From Angustibacter sp049994355 (GTDB lineage Bacteria > Actinomycetota > Actinomycetes > Actinomycetales > Angustibacteraceae): a stretch of DNA of 64,000 bases. The DNA lies in the NCBI RefSeq assembly GCF_049994355.1, contig NZ_CP188257.1, positions 4,340,001 through 4,404,000 of the forward strand. The letters are read 5' to 3'. This document shows positions 33,583-41,868 of the stretch, in pieces. Both the position numbers and the translations under genes were made by a program. Positions within the stretch are counted from its first letter, which is position 1, and each line of letters begins with the position of its first letter. The notes beneath the pieces were generated by a model. That model ran no database searches. It had not been told where the DNA came from and worked only from the letters and a program-made list of their open reading frames with translations.

Positions 33583-33971
33583 CGCAGGACGTTCGGACGA
33601 CGGCGCCACGTGTCGCGCAGCGCCTTCGGGGCGATCCCGCCACCCCAGACCACGATCCCGGTGATACCGGCGGCCGGGGCCACCAAGAGTGCCGCGACGA
33701 ACGCGGCGAGGGGCAACAGCACCAGCACCGTGACGACGAGGCGGCCCACCGGGCCGAAGGTGACGTCCGTGGCCTGGAACCGGGAGGTGCGTGCAGAGCC
33801 CGGCGGCGGCTGGGTCGTGCCGGTTTGAGGCGCAGCGCCGAGGGGCGCGAAGCGGCCTGCCGCAGAGCTCGCCGCCACTGAGCTGCCAACCGGTGCGAAG
33901 CACAGGTGGCACCAGGGCGCGCCCTCCACCAGCCGGGCGCCGCAGGCACACGACGTCCTGATCTCGTCCAC
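33579..33971 (-). CDS. Zinc-ribbon membrane protein
   Basis: A 130-residue protein from GTG 33971 (VDEIRTSCACGARLVEGAPW). Four cysteines, CACG and CHLC, form a zinc-ribbon-like site at residues 8-24. Two hydrophobic segments follow near residues 78-95 and 98-110. The C-terminus is basic (RDTWRRRPNVLR). The function is unknown. It is the last of the minus-strand genes from proline dehydrogenase on, 38 bases after the deaminase fusion gene. Confidence 0.7.
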   Translation of the reverse strand: MDEIRTSCACGARLVEGAPWCHLCFAPVGSSVAASSAAGRFAPLGAAPQTGTTQPPPGSARTSRFQATDVTFGPVGRLVVTVLVLLPLAAFVAALLVAPAAGITGIVVWGGGIAPKALRDTWRRRPNVLR

Positions 33972-34009
33972 ACTCCACCGTCGACACCGCCGGTGGCAGC
34001 CTTGAGGCG

Positions 34010-35131
34010 CTAGAGCACCCGGGCCAGCTCGATCTCGACCCGACCGTCGTCCTGCGGTTCGGTGCGCCCGGTGGAGGTGAACCCGCAGCGGCCGTACAGC
34101 GCCTCGGCGGCGCCGTTGCCCTGCACCACCCACAAGACCACCCGGCGTCCGTGCAGGGCGCGCCAGGTCGCGACTGCGGTCTCGATCAGCTGCGCACCGA
34201 CGCCTCGCCCGCGGGCCTCCGGATCGACCCACATGCCGGTGATCTCTGCGTCGCGGGCCGTCTCCTCGTCGGCGCGCAGGGTCACCGTGCCGACCGATCG
34301 GTCGCCGAGCACCGCGTGCCAGGTGGTGGCGGTCTCCAGCCGGCTGCGCCAGCGGGCCTCGTCGAAGGCCAGCGCGTCGGCCACCGTGGAGCCGAAGGCC
34401 CGCGGGGCCTGGGCGAGTGAGGCGATCCGGACGTCGCGGGCGCGCTCCCAGTCGTCCGGGCCGAGCCGGACGACGACCGCGCGCAGCCGGGTCGGCTGGG
34501 TCTCGGCGATCCGCGAGTCCCACTGCGTCAGAAAGGAGTCCAGGTCGAGCCGCAGCACGTCGTCGTCCTCGGCCAGCTCCTCGGCCAGGCCCAGCAGCGA
34601 CGGGCTGTGCGTGGCGTAGGCGCGGGTGGCCGTCGCGCCACGACCGCGGGTGCGCAGGTACCGGCTGAGGGTGAGCGCCTCGGCCACCACGGCCAGCCCG
34701 GCGCTGTCGTCGGTCAACGGGCCTACGTGCTCCGGCCAGCGCTGCGCCAGGAACGGGTGGGTGCGATGGGTGGCCCACAGACCGTGCCAGAGCGGGTCGA
34801 CCGCCGCGTACTCGACCCTGGCCACCCGGCGCAAGGCGATCGCGGACGCGCACAGCGTGCAGGGTTCCAGCGACGTGCGCACCACGACGCCGGTGCGCGG
34901 CACGTCGTCCGGCAGTGCGGCGAGTGCGTTCAGCTCGGCGTGCCCGAGCGAGCTGCCATCGAGCTGGCGGAACAGCGCCTCGGTGTCACCGCCGCGGTTG
35001 CGGCCCTCGGTGAGCAGCTGCCCGTCGGCATCCAGGGTGATCGCGCCGACTCCCCAGCCACCGGTGACGTAGGACTCCCACGCGAGCTCAAACACCTTGC
35101 GCCACAACGGGTCCGGGAAGATGAGGGACAT
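34010..35131 (-). CDS. Deaminase-like domain fused to GNAT acetyltransferase
   Basis: A 373-residue two-domain protein in one frame. Residues about 1-165 form a cytidine/dCMP/tRNA-deaminase fold: zinc motif GHAELNAL (His, Glu) near residue 63 and SLEPCTLCASAI (two Cys) near residue 90. Residues about 215-373 form a GNAT domain with acetyl-CoA motif MWVDPEARGRGVGAQLIETA near residue 300. ATG 35131 begins MSLIFPDPLWRKVFELAWES. The substrate of either domain is unknown. It starts 12 bases after proC, so it is part of the proline operon by position. A frame error joining two genes is possible but no stop or frame shift is visible. Confidence 0.85.
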   Translation of the reverse strand: MSLIFPDPLWRKVFELAWESYVTGGWGVGAITLDADGQLLTEGRNRGGDTEALFRQLDGSSLGHAELNALAALPDDVPRTGVVVRTSLEPCTLCASAIALRRVARVEYAAVDPLWHGLWATHRTHPFLAQRWPEHVGPLTDDSAGLAVVAEALTLSRYLRTRGRGATATRAYATHSPSLLGLAEELAEDDDVLRLDLDSFLTQWDSRIAETQPTRLRAVVVRLGPDDWERARDVRIASLAQAPRAFGSTVADALAFDEARWRSRLETATTWHAVLGDRSVGTVTLRADEETARDAEITGMWVDPEARGRGVGAQLIETAVATWRALHGRRVVLWVVQGNGAAEALYGRCGFTSTGRTEPQDDGRVEIELARVL

Positions 35132-35143
35132 CAGACGCCTGGT

Positions 35144-35947
35144 TCAGCCCTGGCCCTTGGCCAGCTCTCGGCTGCGGTCACGGGCTGCCTCCATCGCGGT
35201 CAGGAAGGCTGCCCGGACCTTGTGGTCGTCCAGCTCGCGCAGCGCGGCCATCGTGGTGCCGGCCGGGCTGGACACCTGCTCGCGCAACACCGTCGGGTGC
35301 GTACCGGTCTCGCGCAACATGGTCGCCGCACCGTAGAGCGTCTGCACCACCAGCTCGGTGGACGTCGCGCGGGGCAGGCCGAGCAGCACGCCGGCCTCGA
35401 TCATCGCCTCGACCACGTAGAAGATGTACGCCGGGCCCGAGCCGCTGATCGCGGTGACCGCGTCCAGGTAGTTCTCCGGCAGCCGCAGGACGCGCCCGCA
35501 CGAGCGCAGCAGCTCCTCGGCCTCGGCCAGGTGCGCCTCGTCGCAGTGCTCGCCGGGACTGATCGCGGCCATGCCCTCGTCCACCAGCGCCGGCGTGTTC
35601 GGCATCACCCGGACCACCGGAGTCCCTTGCGGCAGACCGGCTTCGAGCGTCGCGGTGGTGATGCCGGCGGCCAGCGAGACCACCAGCGCGCCGGGCCGCA
35701 GCGCGTCACAGATCTCAGCGAGCGCGGTGGCCATGTCCTGCGGCTTCACCACCAGCACCACGGTCGTGGCCGCCGCGGCCGCCGCGGCGTTGTCCAGCAC
35801 CTGCACTCCGTACTTCTCGGTCAGCTCGGCGGCTCGCTCGGGACGGCGCTCGCTGATCACCAGCGAGTCGATCGCGCGCCCTGAGCGCAGCAGTCCGGAC
35901 AGCAGGGTCTCGCCCATCACCCCGGCGCCCAGGATGGCAACGGTCAT
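35144..35947 (-). CDS. proC: Pyrroline-5-carboxylate reductase
   Basis: A 267-residue enzyme that reduces pyrroline-5-carboxylate to proline with NAD(P)H. The N-terminal dinucleotide motif VAILGAGVMGETLLSGL and the signature ISGSGPAYIFYVVEAMIEAG near residue 162 are clear, as are VVRVMPNTP and VSSPAGTTMAAL. ATG 35947 is 8 bases after the proline dehydrogenase stop, an unusual pairing of synthesis and breakdown. Gene length is normal. Confidence 0.96.
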   Translation of the reverse strand: MTVAILGAGVMGETLLSGLLRSGRAIDSLVISERRPERAAELTEKYGVQVLDNAAAAAAATTVVLVVKPQDMATALAEICDALRPGALVVSLAAGITTATLEAGLPQGTPVVRVMPNTPALVDEGMAAISPGEHCDEAHLAEAEELLRSCGRVLRLPENYLDAVTAISGSGPAYIFYVVEAMIEAGVLLGLPRATSTELVVQTLYGAATMLRETGTHPTVLREQVSSPAGTTMAALRELDDHKVRAAFLTAMEAARDRSRELAKGQG

Positions 35948-35955
35948 CGCAGCAC

Positions 35956-36891
35956 TCAGCCCTTCGTCGCCAGCGCGCGCAGGAAGAAGACGGTGTTCGC
36001 TGGGCGCTCGGCGAGCCGGCGCATGAAGTAGCCGTACCAGTCGTCGCCGTAGGGCACGTAGACGCGCATCTTCTCGCCCTGGTCGGCCAGCCGCTGCTGC
36101 TCATCGGGTCGGATGCCGTACAGCATCTGGAACTCGTAGCTGCCCTGGGCGCGGCCGGCCTGCACCGCGAGCGCCCCGCCGATGTCGACCAGCCGCGGGT
36201 CGTGGGTGGCCAGCATCGGGTAGCCCTCGCCGTTCATCAGCACCTTGGTGCAGCGCACGTAGGAGCGGTCCACCTGGTCGCGGCCGGCGAAGGCCACGGA
36301 CTCGGGCTCCTTGTAGGCCCCCTTGCACAGCCGCACCCGCGAGCCGGCACCGGACAGGTCGCGACAGTCCGCCTCGGTCCGGCGCAGGTAGGCCTGCAGC
36401 ACCGCGCCGACCCACGGGAAGTCGGCGCGCAGGTCGCGCAGCACGGAAAGCGTGGAGTCGGTGGTGGTGTGGTCCTCCATGTCGAGGGTCACCGTGGTGC
36501 CGGACTGCTGCGCGGCCTGGCAGATGTCCCAGGCGTGCTCCAGCGAGATCTTCTCGCCGTCCCCCTCCAGGGCCTGGCCGACGGCGGAGAGCTTGACCGA
36601 CACCTCGGCCCGTCCGTCCTGGGTGAGGCCGGCTTCGGCCAGGTGGCCGATCAGGGTGATGTAGGCGTCCCGGACGCCACGGGCGTGCGCCAGGTCGAAG
36701 GTGTCCTCACCGAGGTGGTCGATGGTGACCAGCCGGCCCGAGCCGATCAGGTCGGACGACGCGTGCACGGCGTCGTCGACGTCCGCGCCGGGCACGAAAC
36801 GGTGCACCACGCCGCGCGAGACCGGTGCCGTCTCGACCAGGTGGCGGACCCGGTCGCTCTTGGACATGTGCAGGAGGGCCTGACGAAGCAT
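35956..36891 (-). CDS. Proline dehydrogenase (monofunctional PRODH)
   Basis: A 311-residue FAD enzyme that oxidises proline to pyrroline-5-carboxylate. It has the PRODH beta-barrel signatures VSVKLSAVGQAL, VTLDMEDHTTTDSTL, RVRLCKGAYKEPESVAF and YGDDWYGYFMRRLAERPANT, the last holding the C-terminal substrate Arg pair. It is a monofunctional type without the P5C dehydrogenase domain. It starts ATG 36891, 22 bases after the ABC permease gene. Together with proC it could form a proline/P5C cycle that moves reducing power between NADPH and the respiratory chain. Confidence 0.93.
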   Translation of the reverse strand: MLRQALLHMSKSDRVRHLVETAPVSRGVVHRFVPGADVDDAVHASSDLIGSGRLVTIDHLGEDTFDLAHARGVRDAYITLIGHLAEAGLTQDGRAEVSVKLSAVGQALEGDGEKISLEHAWDICQAAQQSGTTVTLDMEDHTTTDSTLSVLRDLRADFPWVGAVLQAYLRRTEADCRDLSGAGSRVRLCKGAYKEPESVAFAGRDQVDRSYVRCTKVLMNGEGYPMLATHDPRLVDIGGALAVQAGRAQGSYEFQMLYGIRPDEQQRLADQGEKMRVYVPYGDDWYGYFMRRLAERPANTVFFLRALATKG

Positions 36892-36913
36892 GGCGTCAGG
36901 CTACGGCAGGTGG

Positions 36914-37648
36914 TCAGGGTGTGCGGCGGCGCAGGGTTGCCGCGCCGAGCACGACCGCAGCGACGGCGAAACCGAGCACGACGGCGATGTCGGCCAGCGC
37001 CCCCGAGGTGACCTCGGGGTTGGTCGTCACGGCGGTCGCGGCGTCCACGGCGTAGGACAGCGGCAGGACGCTGGAGATCGCGTGCAGGACGTCGGGGAGC
37101 TGGTCGCGCGGCAGGAAGAGACCGCACAGCAGGAACTGCGGCAGCACCACGGCGGGCAGGAACTGGACCGCCTGGAACTCGGTCGCCGCGAAGGCGCTGA
37201 CGAACAGCCCGAGCGTGCAGCCGAGGACCGCGTTGGCCACGGCGACGGCGCCGAGCAGCCAGACCGGCCCGGCGACGTCCAGACCGCACACCAGGATGGC
37301 GAAGGCGGAGGCGACGACGGCCTGGATGACGGCCATCACGCCGAACGCGACGGCGTACCCACCGACGAAGTCCCCCTTGCCCAGCGGCATGGCGAGCAGC
37401 CGCTCGAGCGTGCCGGACTGACGCTCGCGCAAGGTCGCCACGCTGGTCACCAGGAACATCACGACGAACGGGAAGATGCCCAGCAGCGGTGCACCGATCC
37501 GGTCGAACTCGTCGGTCCCGGAGAACATCCAGGCCAGCAGGCCGATCAGCCCGCAGGGCACGACGATCATCAGGCCGATGGTGCGCGGGTCGTGCCGCAG
37601 CTGGGCGACCACCCGACGGGCGGTAGCCGTGGTCAGCCGGGCGCTCAT
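36914..37648 (-). CDS. ABC-2 type exporter permease
   Basis: A 244-residue membrane protein with about six helices and the ABC-2 permease pattern: RERQSGTLERLLAMPL (the conserved cytoplasmic loop) near residue 73 and LPAVVLPQFLLCGLFLPRDQLP near residue 165. It starts ATG 37648, overlapping the ATPase stop by 4 bases. With the ATPase it forms a drug- or lipid-type exporter controlled by the TetR gene upstream. The substrate is unknown. Confidence 0.9.
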   Translation of the reverse strand: MSARLTTATARRVVAQLRHDPRTIGLMIVVPCGLIGLLAWMFSGTDEFDRIGAPLLGIFPFVVMFLVTSVATLRERQSGTLERLLAMPLGKGDFVGGYAVAFGVMAVIQAVVASAFAILVCGLDVAGPVWLLGAVAVANAVLGCTLGLFVSAFAATEFQAVQFLPAVVLPQFLLCGLFLPRDQLPDVLHAISSVLPLSYAVDAATAVTTNPEVTSGALADIAVVLGFAVAAVVLGAATLRRRTP

Positions 37649-38367
37649 GCCGCGCTCCGCTCGACCAGGGCGAGGAAGGCAGCCTCGACGTCCGGCGTGC
37701 CAGTGCGCTCGAGCAGCTCGGCCAGGGTGGTGTCGGCCAGCACGGCGCCCTCGCGCATCAGCACCAGCCGGTCGCAGCGGGTCGCCTCGTCCATCACGTG
37801 GCTGGAGACGAAGATGGTGGTTCCGGAGGCGGCGATCCGGGCGAACAGGTCCCACAGGTCGCGGCGCAGCACCGGGTCCAGCCCCACGGTCGGCTCATCC
37901 AGTACGAGCAGCTTCGGGGTGCCGAGCAGGGCGACCGCCAGCGAGACCCGGGAGCGCTGGCCGCCGGAGAGCTGGTCGGCCCGGGACTGCGCGGCCTTGA
38001 CCAGGTCGACCTCGGCGAGCACCCGGTCGACGTCCTCGCGCGGCGCGCCGACCACCGCGGCGAAGTAGCGCAGGTTCTCGCCGACCGTGAGGTCCTCGTA
38101 GACGCTGGGCGCCTGGGTGACGTAGCCGACCTGACGGCGCAGGTCGGCGTGGCCAGCCGGCAGGCCGCACACGGTCACGATGCCACCGGCAACCTGTTGC
38201 ACGCCGACGATCGAGCGCATCAGAGTGGACTTGCCGCAGCCGCTGGGGCCGAGCAGTCCGACGACCTGGCCGGTCGGCACGGTGAGGTCGAGCCCGTCGA
38301 TCACCTGACGACCGGCCCGGGTCACCCGCAGACCGCTGATCCGTACCGCCGCTTCATCATTCATCAC
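37645..38367 (-). CDS. ABC exporter ATP-binding protein
   Basis: A 240-residue ATPase: Walker A GPSGCGKSTLMRS, signature LSGGQRSRVSLAVAL, Walker B LLVLDEPTVGLDP, and a switch His in VSSHVMDEA. The likely start is GTG 38367; it lies 7 bases after a TAAATT -10-like element (38374-38379, minus strand), which suggests a leaderless mRNA. An inverted repeat overlaps this start. The TetR gene ends 49 bases upstream. Confidence 0.92.
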   Translation of the reverse strand: MMNDEAAVRISGLRVTRAGRQVIDGLDLTVPTGQVVGLLGPSGCGKSTLMRSIVGVQQVAGGIVTVCGLPAGHADLRRQVGYVTQAPSVYEDLTVGENLRYFAAVVGAPREDVDRVLAEVDLVKAAQSRADQLSGGQRSRVSLAVALLGTPKLLVLDEPTVGLDPVLRRDLWDLFARIAASGTTIFVSSHVMDEATRCDRLVLMREGAVLADTTLAELLERTGTPDVEAAFLALVERSAA

Positions 38368-38376
38368 ACGATGAAT
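38359..38376. promoter_or_regulatory. Candidate TetR operator over the start of the ABC ATPase gene
   Basis: ATTCATC-ACAC-GATGAAT (38359-38376) is an inverted repeat with perfect 7-bp arms. It overlaps the GTG/ATG start of the ATPase gene and abuts a TAAATT -10-like element on the same strand. Binding there would block transcription start. The adjacent TetR-type gene is the obvious candidate; no binding data. Confidence 0.5.
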
Positions 38377-38416
38377 TTAGCACGTAGCGGCGTCCGTCGC
38401 CAGAATCCGAAGCTCC

Positions 38417-39016
38417 TCAGTCAAGCTCGCCGGTCAGGTAGCGCTGGACCGTCGGCGCGAGCCAGCGGACGACGTCCTGCTCGCTCGCCGAGGCCAGCGG
38501 CTCGAGATGCACGACGTACCGCGCCATCGCCAGCCCGACCAGCTGGCTGGCCAGCAGCGAACCGCGCAGTTCGGGCTGGTCGCTGCCGAGCGCCTTCACC
38601 ACCCGCCCGAAGATCTCGCGCGCCAGGAACTCACGCAGGGTGCGCGCGGCGTCCTCGTGCGTGCTCGCCGCGTTGATCAGCGCCCGGATCCGCGGGGTGC
38701 CCTCCTCGGTGTCCCAGGCCCCCAGGAAGACCCGCACGATGCGCTCGCCGACGGTGGCCGGGTCCCCCTCGATGGCCGCGTCGATGGCCGTGGTCGGGTT
38801 GAACGGCAGCTCCTGGCTGGCCGAGAACAGCGCCGCCTTGTCCGCGAAGTAGTGGTGGACCAGTGCCGGGTCGACCCCCGCGCGGCGAGCCACGCCACGC
38901 AGGCTGGTTGCCTCGTACCCGTGCTCGGCGAACGTCTCGCGGGCCGCGGTGACGATGTCCGCGCGGGTGTCCGAGCCGGCCGGCCGCCGTCCGCGCGGTC
39001 GCTGCGGGTCGTTCAC
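38417..39016 (-). CDS. TetR family transcriptional regulator
   Basis: A 199-residue repressor from GTG 39016. The helix-turn-helix is ETFAEHGYEATSLRGVARRA then GVDPALVHHYFADKAALF near residues 28-65; the C-terminal ligand domain is of the TetR_C type. Its start overlaps the stop of the sugar-phosphate-isomerase-like gene (GTGA). It lies just before the ABC exporter, which it most likely controls through the inverted repeat at 38359-38376. The ligand is unknown. Confidence 0.9.
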   Translation of the reverse strand: MNDPQRPRGRRPAGSDTRADIVTAARETFAEHGYEATSLRGVARRAGVDPALVHHYFADKAALFSASQELPFNPTTAIDAAIEGDPATVGERIVRVFLGAWDTEEGTPRIRALINAASTHEDAARTLREFLAREIFGRVVKALGSDQPELRGSLLASQLVGLAMARYVVHLEPLASASEQDVVRWLAPTVQRYLTGELD

Positions 39017-39831
39017 GGCCGGTCCGGTGCGGGCGCGGCGAGGTTGAGCCGGGCGAAGGCGAGCGCCTCGGCCAGATCGACCTCGCGGTCCGCGCGGTCC
39101 CTGAGCCGGCGGGTGCTGATCTCCACGACCACGTTGCCGGTCCACTGCCGGACGGCCAGTCGCTCCAGCAGCTGGGCGCAGGGCTGGCCGCCTCGGCCGG
39201 GCACCAGGTGCTCGTCCTTGGCTGAGCCCGATCCGTCCGCCAGGTGCACGTGCACCAGCCGGTCGCCGAGCGTCTCCGCCATCGCCAGCGCGTCCGACCC
39301 GGACGTCGCGGTGTGCGAGAGGTCCAGCGTGACGTTGGCGTAGTCGTAGCCGACCGGGTCCCAGCCCGGCAGGTAGGCCAGGATCTCGCGGCTGCGCGCC
39401 CGCCAGGGGAACATGTTCTCCACGGCCAACCGCACGCCGGTGCGGTCCTCCAGCTCGCGGATGCCGGTCTCGAACGAGCGCGCGTACTCCCGCTGCCAGC
39501 GGAACGGCGGGTGGACGACGACGGTGCCCGCACCGACCGCGGTGGCGACCTCGCAGGCCCGGTCCAGCTTGGGCCACGGGTCGGTGCCCCAGACCCGTTG
39601 GGTGATCAGCAGCGTCGGCGCGTGAATGGCCACGATCGGTAGGCCGTAGTGGTCCGACAAGCCTTGCAGCGCAACGGGATCCTGGCTGACCGGATCGGTC
39701 CACACCATGATCTCGATGCCGTCGTAGCCCAGCCTGCTGGCGATCTCGAACGTCGTGGCGCAGGTCTCCGGGTACGTCGATGCCGTGGACAGGGACACCC
39801 GCGCCCCCGGAACCCGCACCGCCCCGCTCAT
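39013..39831 (-). CDS. Sugar phosphate isomerase/epimerase family TIM-barrel protein
   Basis: A 272-residue AP-endonuclease-2-like TIM barrel starting MSGAVRVPGARVSLSTASTY. Metal-ligand motifs of the family are visible: VVVHPPFRWQ, LAVENMFPW (Glu), VTLDLSHTATSG (Asp, His), VHVHLADGSG (His) and NVVVEISTRR (Glu). The substrate is not known. Its stop overlaps the TetR start, and it lies 45 bases after the Ppx gene in the same direction. In actinobacteria it commonly neighbours Ppx and proC. Confidence 0.88.
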   Translation of the reverse strand: MSGAVRVPGARVSLSTASTYPETCATTFEIASRLGYDGIEIMVWTDPVSQDPVALQGLSDHYGLPIVAIHAPTLLITQRVWGTDPWPKLDRACEVATAVGAGTVVVHPPFRWQREYARSFETGIRELEDRTGVRLAVENMFPWRARSREILAYLPGWDPVGYDYANVTLDLSHTATSGSDALAMAETLGDRLVHVHLADGSGSAKDEHLVPGRGGQPCAQLLERLAVRQWTGNVVVEISTRRLRDRADREVDLAEALAFARLNLAAPAPDRP

Positions 39832-39876
39832 GTCGTACACCCTAGAAGGCCGCGGGCCCTCCCGACGGCAGACGGG

Positions 39877-40809
39877 TCAGCCGGCTCCGATCCAGTCCAG
39901 CCGGCGCAGGATGACGCCCTCGCGCAGCGCCCAGGGGCAGATGTCGAGCGACTCGACGCCGAGCAGGTCCATCGCCGCGTCGGCCACGATGGCGCCGGCC
40001 AGCAGCTGACGGGCCCGCAACGGCGAGACCCCTGGCAGCGCGGCCCGCTGCGCCTCGGACATCAGCGCGAGCCGCTCCAGCCACCGCGCAACGTCCGCGC
40101 GCGCCAGCGACCGCGGGGTGAACGGGCCCTGCGAGGACGAAGGGGCGCCGGCGACGCGGGCCAGTGAGCGCAGGGTCTTGCTGGACCCGACGACCCTGTC
40201 GGGGCTGCCGGAGACCGTCACCGCTCGAACCACCTTCGCGACGTCCGCGCGCACCGTGCGCCGAGCCGCGCGGACGGCGTCCGGCGAGGGCGGGTCGCCC
40301 GGCAGCTGCTCACGGGTGAGCCGGCCGGCGCCCAACGGCAGGGACAGCGCGACGTCCGGCTCCTCGTCCAGGCCCGCCGCGACCTCCAGCGAGCCACCGC
40401 CGATGTCCAGCACCAGCAGCCGTCCGCTGGACCAGCCGAACCACCGCCGCACCGCGAGGAAGGTCAGCCGCGCCTCGTCCTCGCCGCTGAGCACCTGCAG
40501 GTCCGCGCCAGTGCTGTCCCGGACCTCCTCGAGCACGGCCAGCCCGTTCGGCGCCTCGCGGATGGCGCTGGTCGCGAAGCCCAGCACCTCCTCGCACCCC
40601 TGGTCCTCGGCGACCCGCAGGGCCGAGCGCACCGCCTGGCGCAGCGTGTCGTGGCCGGCGGCCGTGATCGCGCCGGCGGAGTCCAGGTGCTCCGCGAGAT
40701 GCAGGTCCGCCTTGTGCGAGTAAGCGGGCAGCGGGTGCGCACCGAGGTAGGCGTCGACCACCAGCAGGTGGACGGTGTTCGACCCGACGTCCAGCACCCC
40801 GAGCCGCAT
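39877..40809 (-). CDS. Ppx/GppA phosphatase family protein
   Basis: A 310-residue ASKHA-fold phosphatase. The phosphate motifs are VLDVGSNTVHLLVVDA at the N-terminus and LVLDIGGGSLEVAAG near residue 140, with VVGSSKTLRSLARVAG near residue 210. Known relatives hydrolyse polyphosphate or pppGpp; this short form lacks the C-terminal HD domain of E. coli Ppx/GppA, as actinobacterial Ppx1-type proteins do. ATG 40809 is the start. Confidence 0.92.
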   Translation of the reverse strand: MRLGVLDVGSNTVHLLVVDAYLGAHPLPAYSHKADLHLAEHLDSAGAITAAGHDTLRQAVRSALRVAEDQGCEEVLGFATSAIREAPNGLAVLEEVRDSTGADLQVLSGEDEARLTFLAVRRWFGWSSGRLLVLDIGGGSLEVAAGLDEEPDVALSLPLGAGRLTREQLPGDPPSPDAVRAARRTVRADVAKVVRAVTVSGSPDRVVGSSKTLRSLARVAGAPSSSQGPFTPRSLARADVARWLERLALMSEAQRAALPGVSPLRARQLLAGAIVADAAMDLLGVESLDICPWALREGVILRRLDWIGAG

Positions 40810-40891
40810 GGCGCTCACGCTACCGGCCGACCCGCAACGGCGTACTGTCATGAGCGCGGAGCCATCCAGGCTTCCGAACAGGGAGCAGGCC

Positions 40892-41029
40892 ATGGCCGAC
40901 AAGTCGCCCCGACAGCACATGACCAAGAAGGCGGGCAAGTCCCTGAAGGAGAAGCGCGCCGACAAGCACGCCAAGGCGGACGCGCAGAACAACCACCACA
41001 TCGAGATCGTGCAGAGCAAGAAGCGCTGA
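40892..41029 (+). CDS. Small basic protein of unknown function
   Basis: A 45-residue Lys/Arg-rich peptide: MADKSPRQHMTKKAGKSLKE at the N-terminus and a C-terminus of HHIEIVQSKKR. A GGGAG site lies 7 bases before ATG 40892. Similar short lysine-rich proteins are annotated as hypothetical in many actinobacteria. It is divergent from the Ppx gene and could bind nucleic acid, but that is inference from charge only. Confidence 0.75.
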   Translation: MADKSPRQHMTKKAGKSLKEKRADKHAKADAQNNHHIEIVQSKKR

Positions 41030-41052
41030 GCAGTCCCGCTTAGGCTGGGGTC

Positions 41053-41868
41053 GTGCCCGAGACCCCGCTCGACATCGCCCGCACCTGGGTCGAGTTCGTC
41101 GACCCCGCAAGTGCGCCCGGCGAGCAGCAGGTCTTCCGCTGCGACCTGACCTGGCTGACCTCGTCCTGGACGTGCATCTTCGGCCAGGGCTGCCAGGGCA
41201 TCTACGCCGACGCGCCGGACGCCGGCTGCTGCACCCTCGGCGCGCACTTCACCGAGAAGTCGGACTACCGCCGGGTGAAGGCGGTCGTCGGCGAGCTCTC
41301 GCCCGAGGTGTGGGAGAAACGCGCTCAGGGCCTGGGCAAGAAGGGCTGGACCGAGCTCGAGGACGGCGCCCGCAAGACCCGGGTGGTGGACGGCGCCTGC
41401 ATCTTCTTGAACTCGCGAGACTTCCCGGGCGGGTACGGGTGCGCGTTCCACCACGAGGCCGCCCGGCGCGGCGTCCCTTTCCACACCCTCAAGCCGGAGG
41501 TCTGCTGGCAGCTGCCGACCCGGCGCACGTACCGCACGGTCGAGCGGCCGGACGGCACGTCGTACCTGGAAGCCTCGATCGGCGAGTACGACCGCCGCGG
41601 CTGGGGCGAGGGCGGGCACGACCTCGACTGGTACTGCAGCGCCAACAGCGAGGCGCACGTGGGCACGCAGCCGGTGTTCCGGTCCAACGAGGGCGAGCTG
41701 CGCGAGCTGATGGGCGACGCGGCCTACGAGGTGCTCGCTGAGCGGTGCGAGGCGCACCTGGAGACCGTGGCCGCGGCCCGGACGACGGCCGGCGGACGAC
41801 GTCTGCTGCCGCTGCTGGTGCACCCGGCCACCCTGCTCGCGGAGCAGGAGTCCGCCGCACGGGCATGA
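41053..41868 (+). CDS. Cysteine-rich protein of unknown function
   Basis: A 271-residue soluble protein from GTG 41053. Conserved-looking cysteines are in FRCDLTWLTSSWTCIFGQGC, DAGCCTLGAHF, DGACIFLNS, GYGCAFHHEA, KPEVCWQLP and LDWYCSANS. The pattern with nearby His and Asp suggests a metal or iron-sulphur site, but I cannot name the family; it resembles the YkgJ-like metal-chelating proteins only loosely. The stop overlaps the methyltransferase start (ATGA), so the two are likely functionally linked. Confidence 0.75.
   Translation: MPETPLDIARTWVEFVDPASAPGEQQVFRCDLTWLTSSWTCIFGQGCQGIYADAPDAGCCTLGAHFTEKSDYRRVKAVVGELSPEVWEKRAQGLGKKGWTELEDGARKTRVVDGACIFLNSRDFPGGYGCAFHHEAARRGVPFHTLKPEVCWQLPTRRTYRTVERPDGTSYLEASIGEYDRRGWGEGGHDLDWYCSANSEAHVGTQPVFRSNEGELRELMGDAAYEVLAERCEAHLETVAAARTTAGGRRLLPLLVHPATLLAEQESAARA

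Noticed and set aside
34010..35131. Two separate genes misjoined
   Set aside because: The frame is continuous with no in-frame stop and no ribosome site or start codon of note at the domain boundary, so a true fusion is the better reading.
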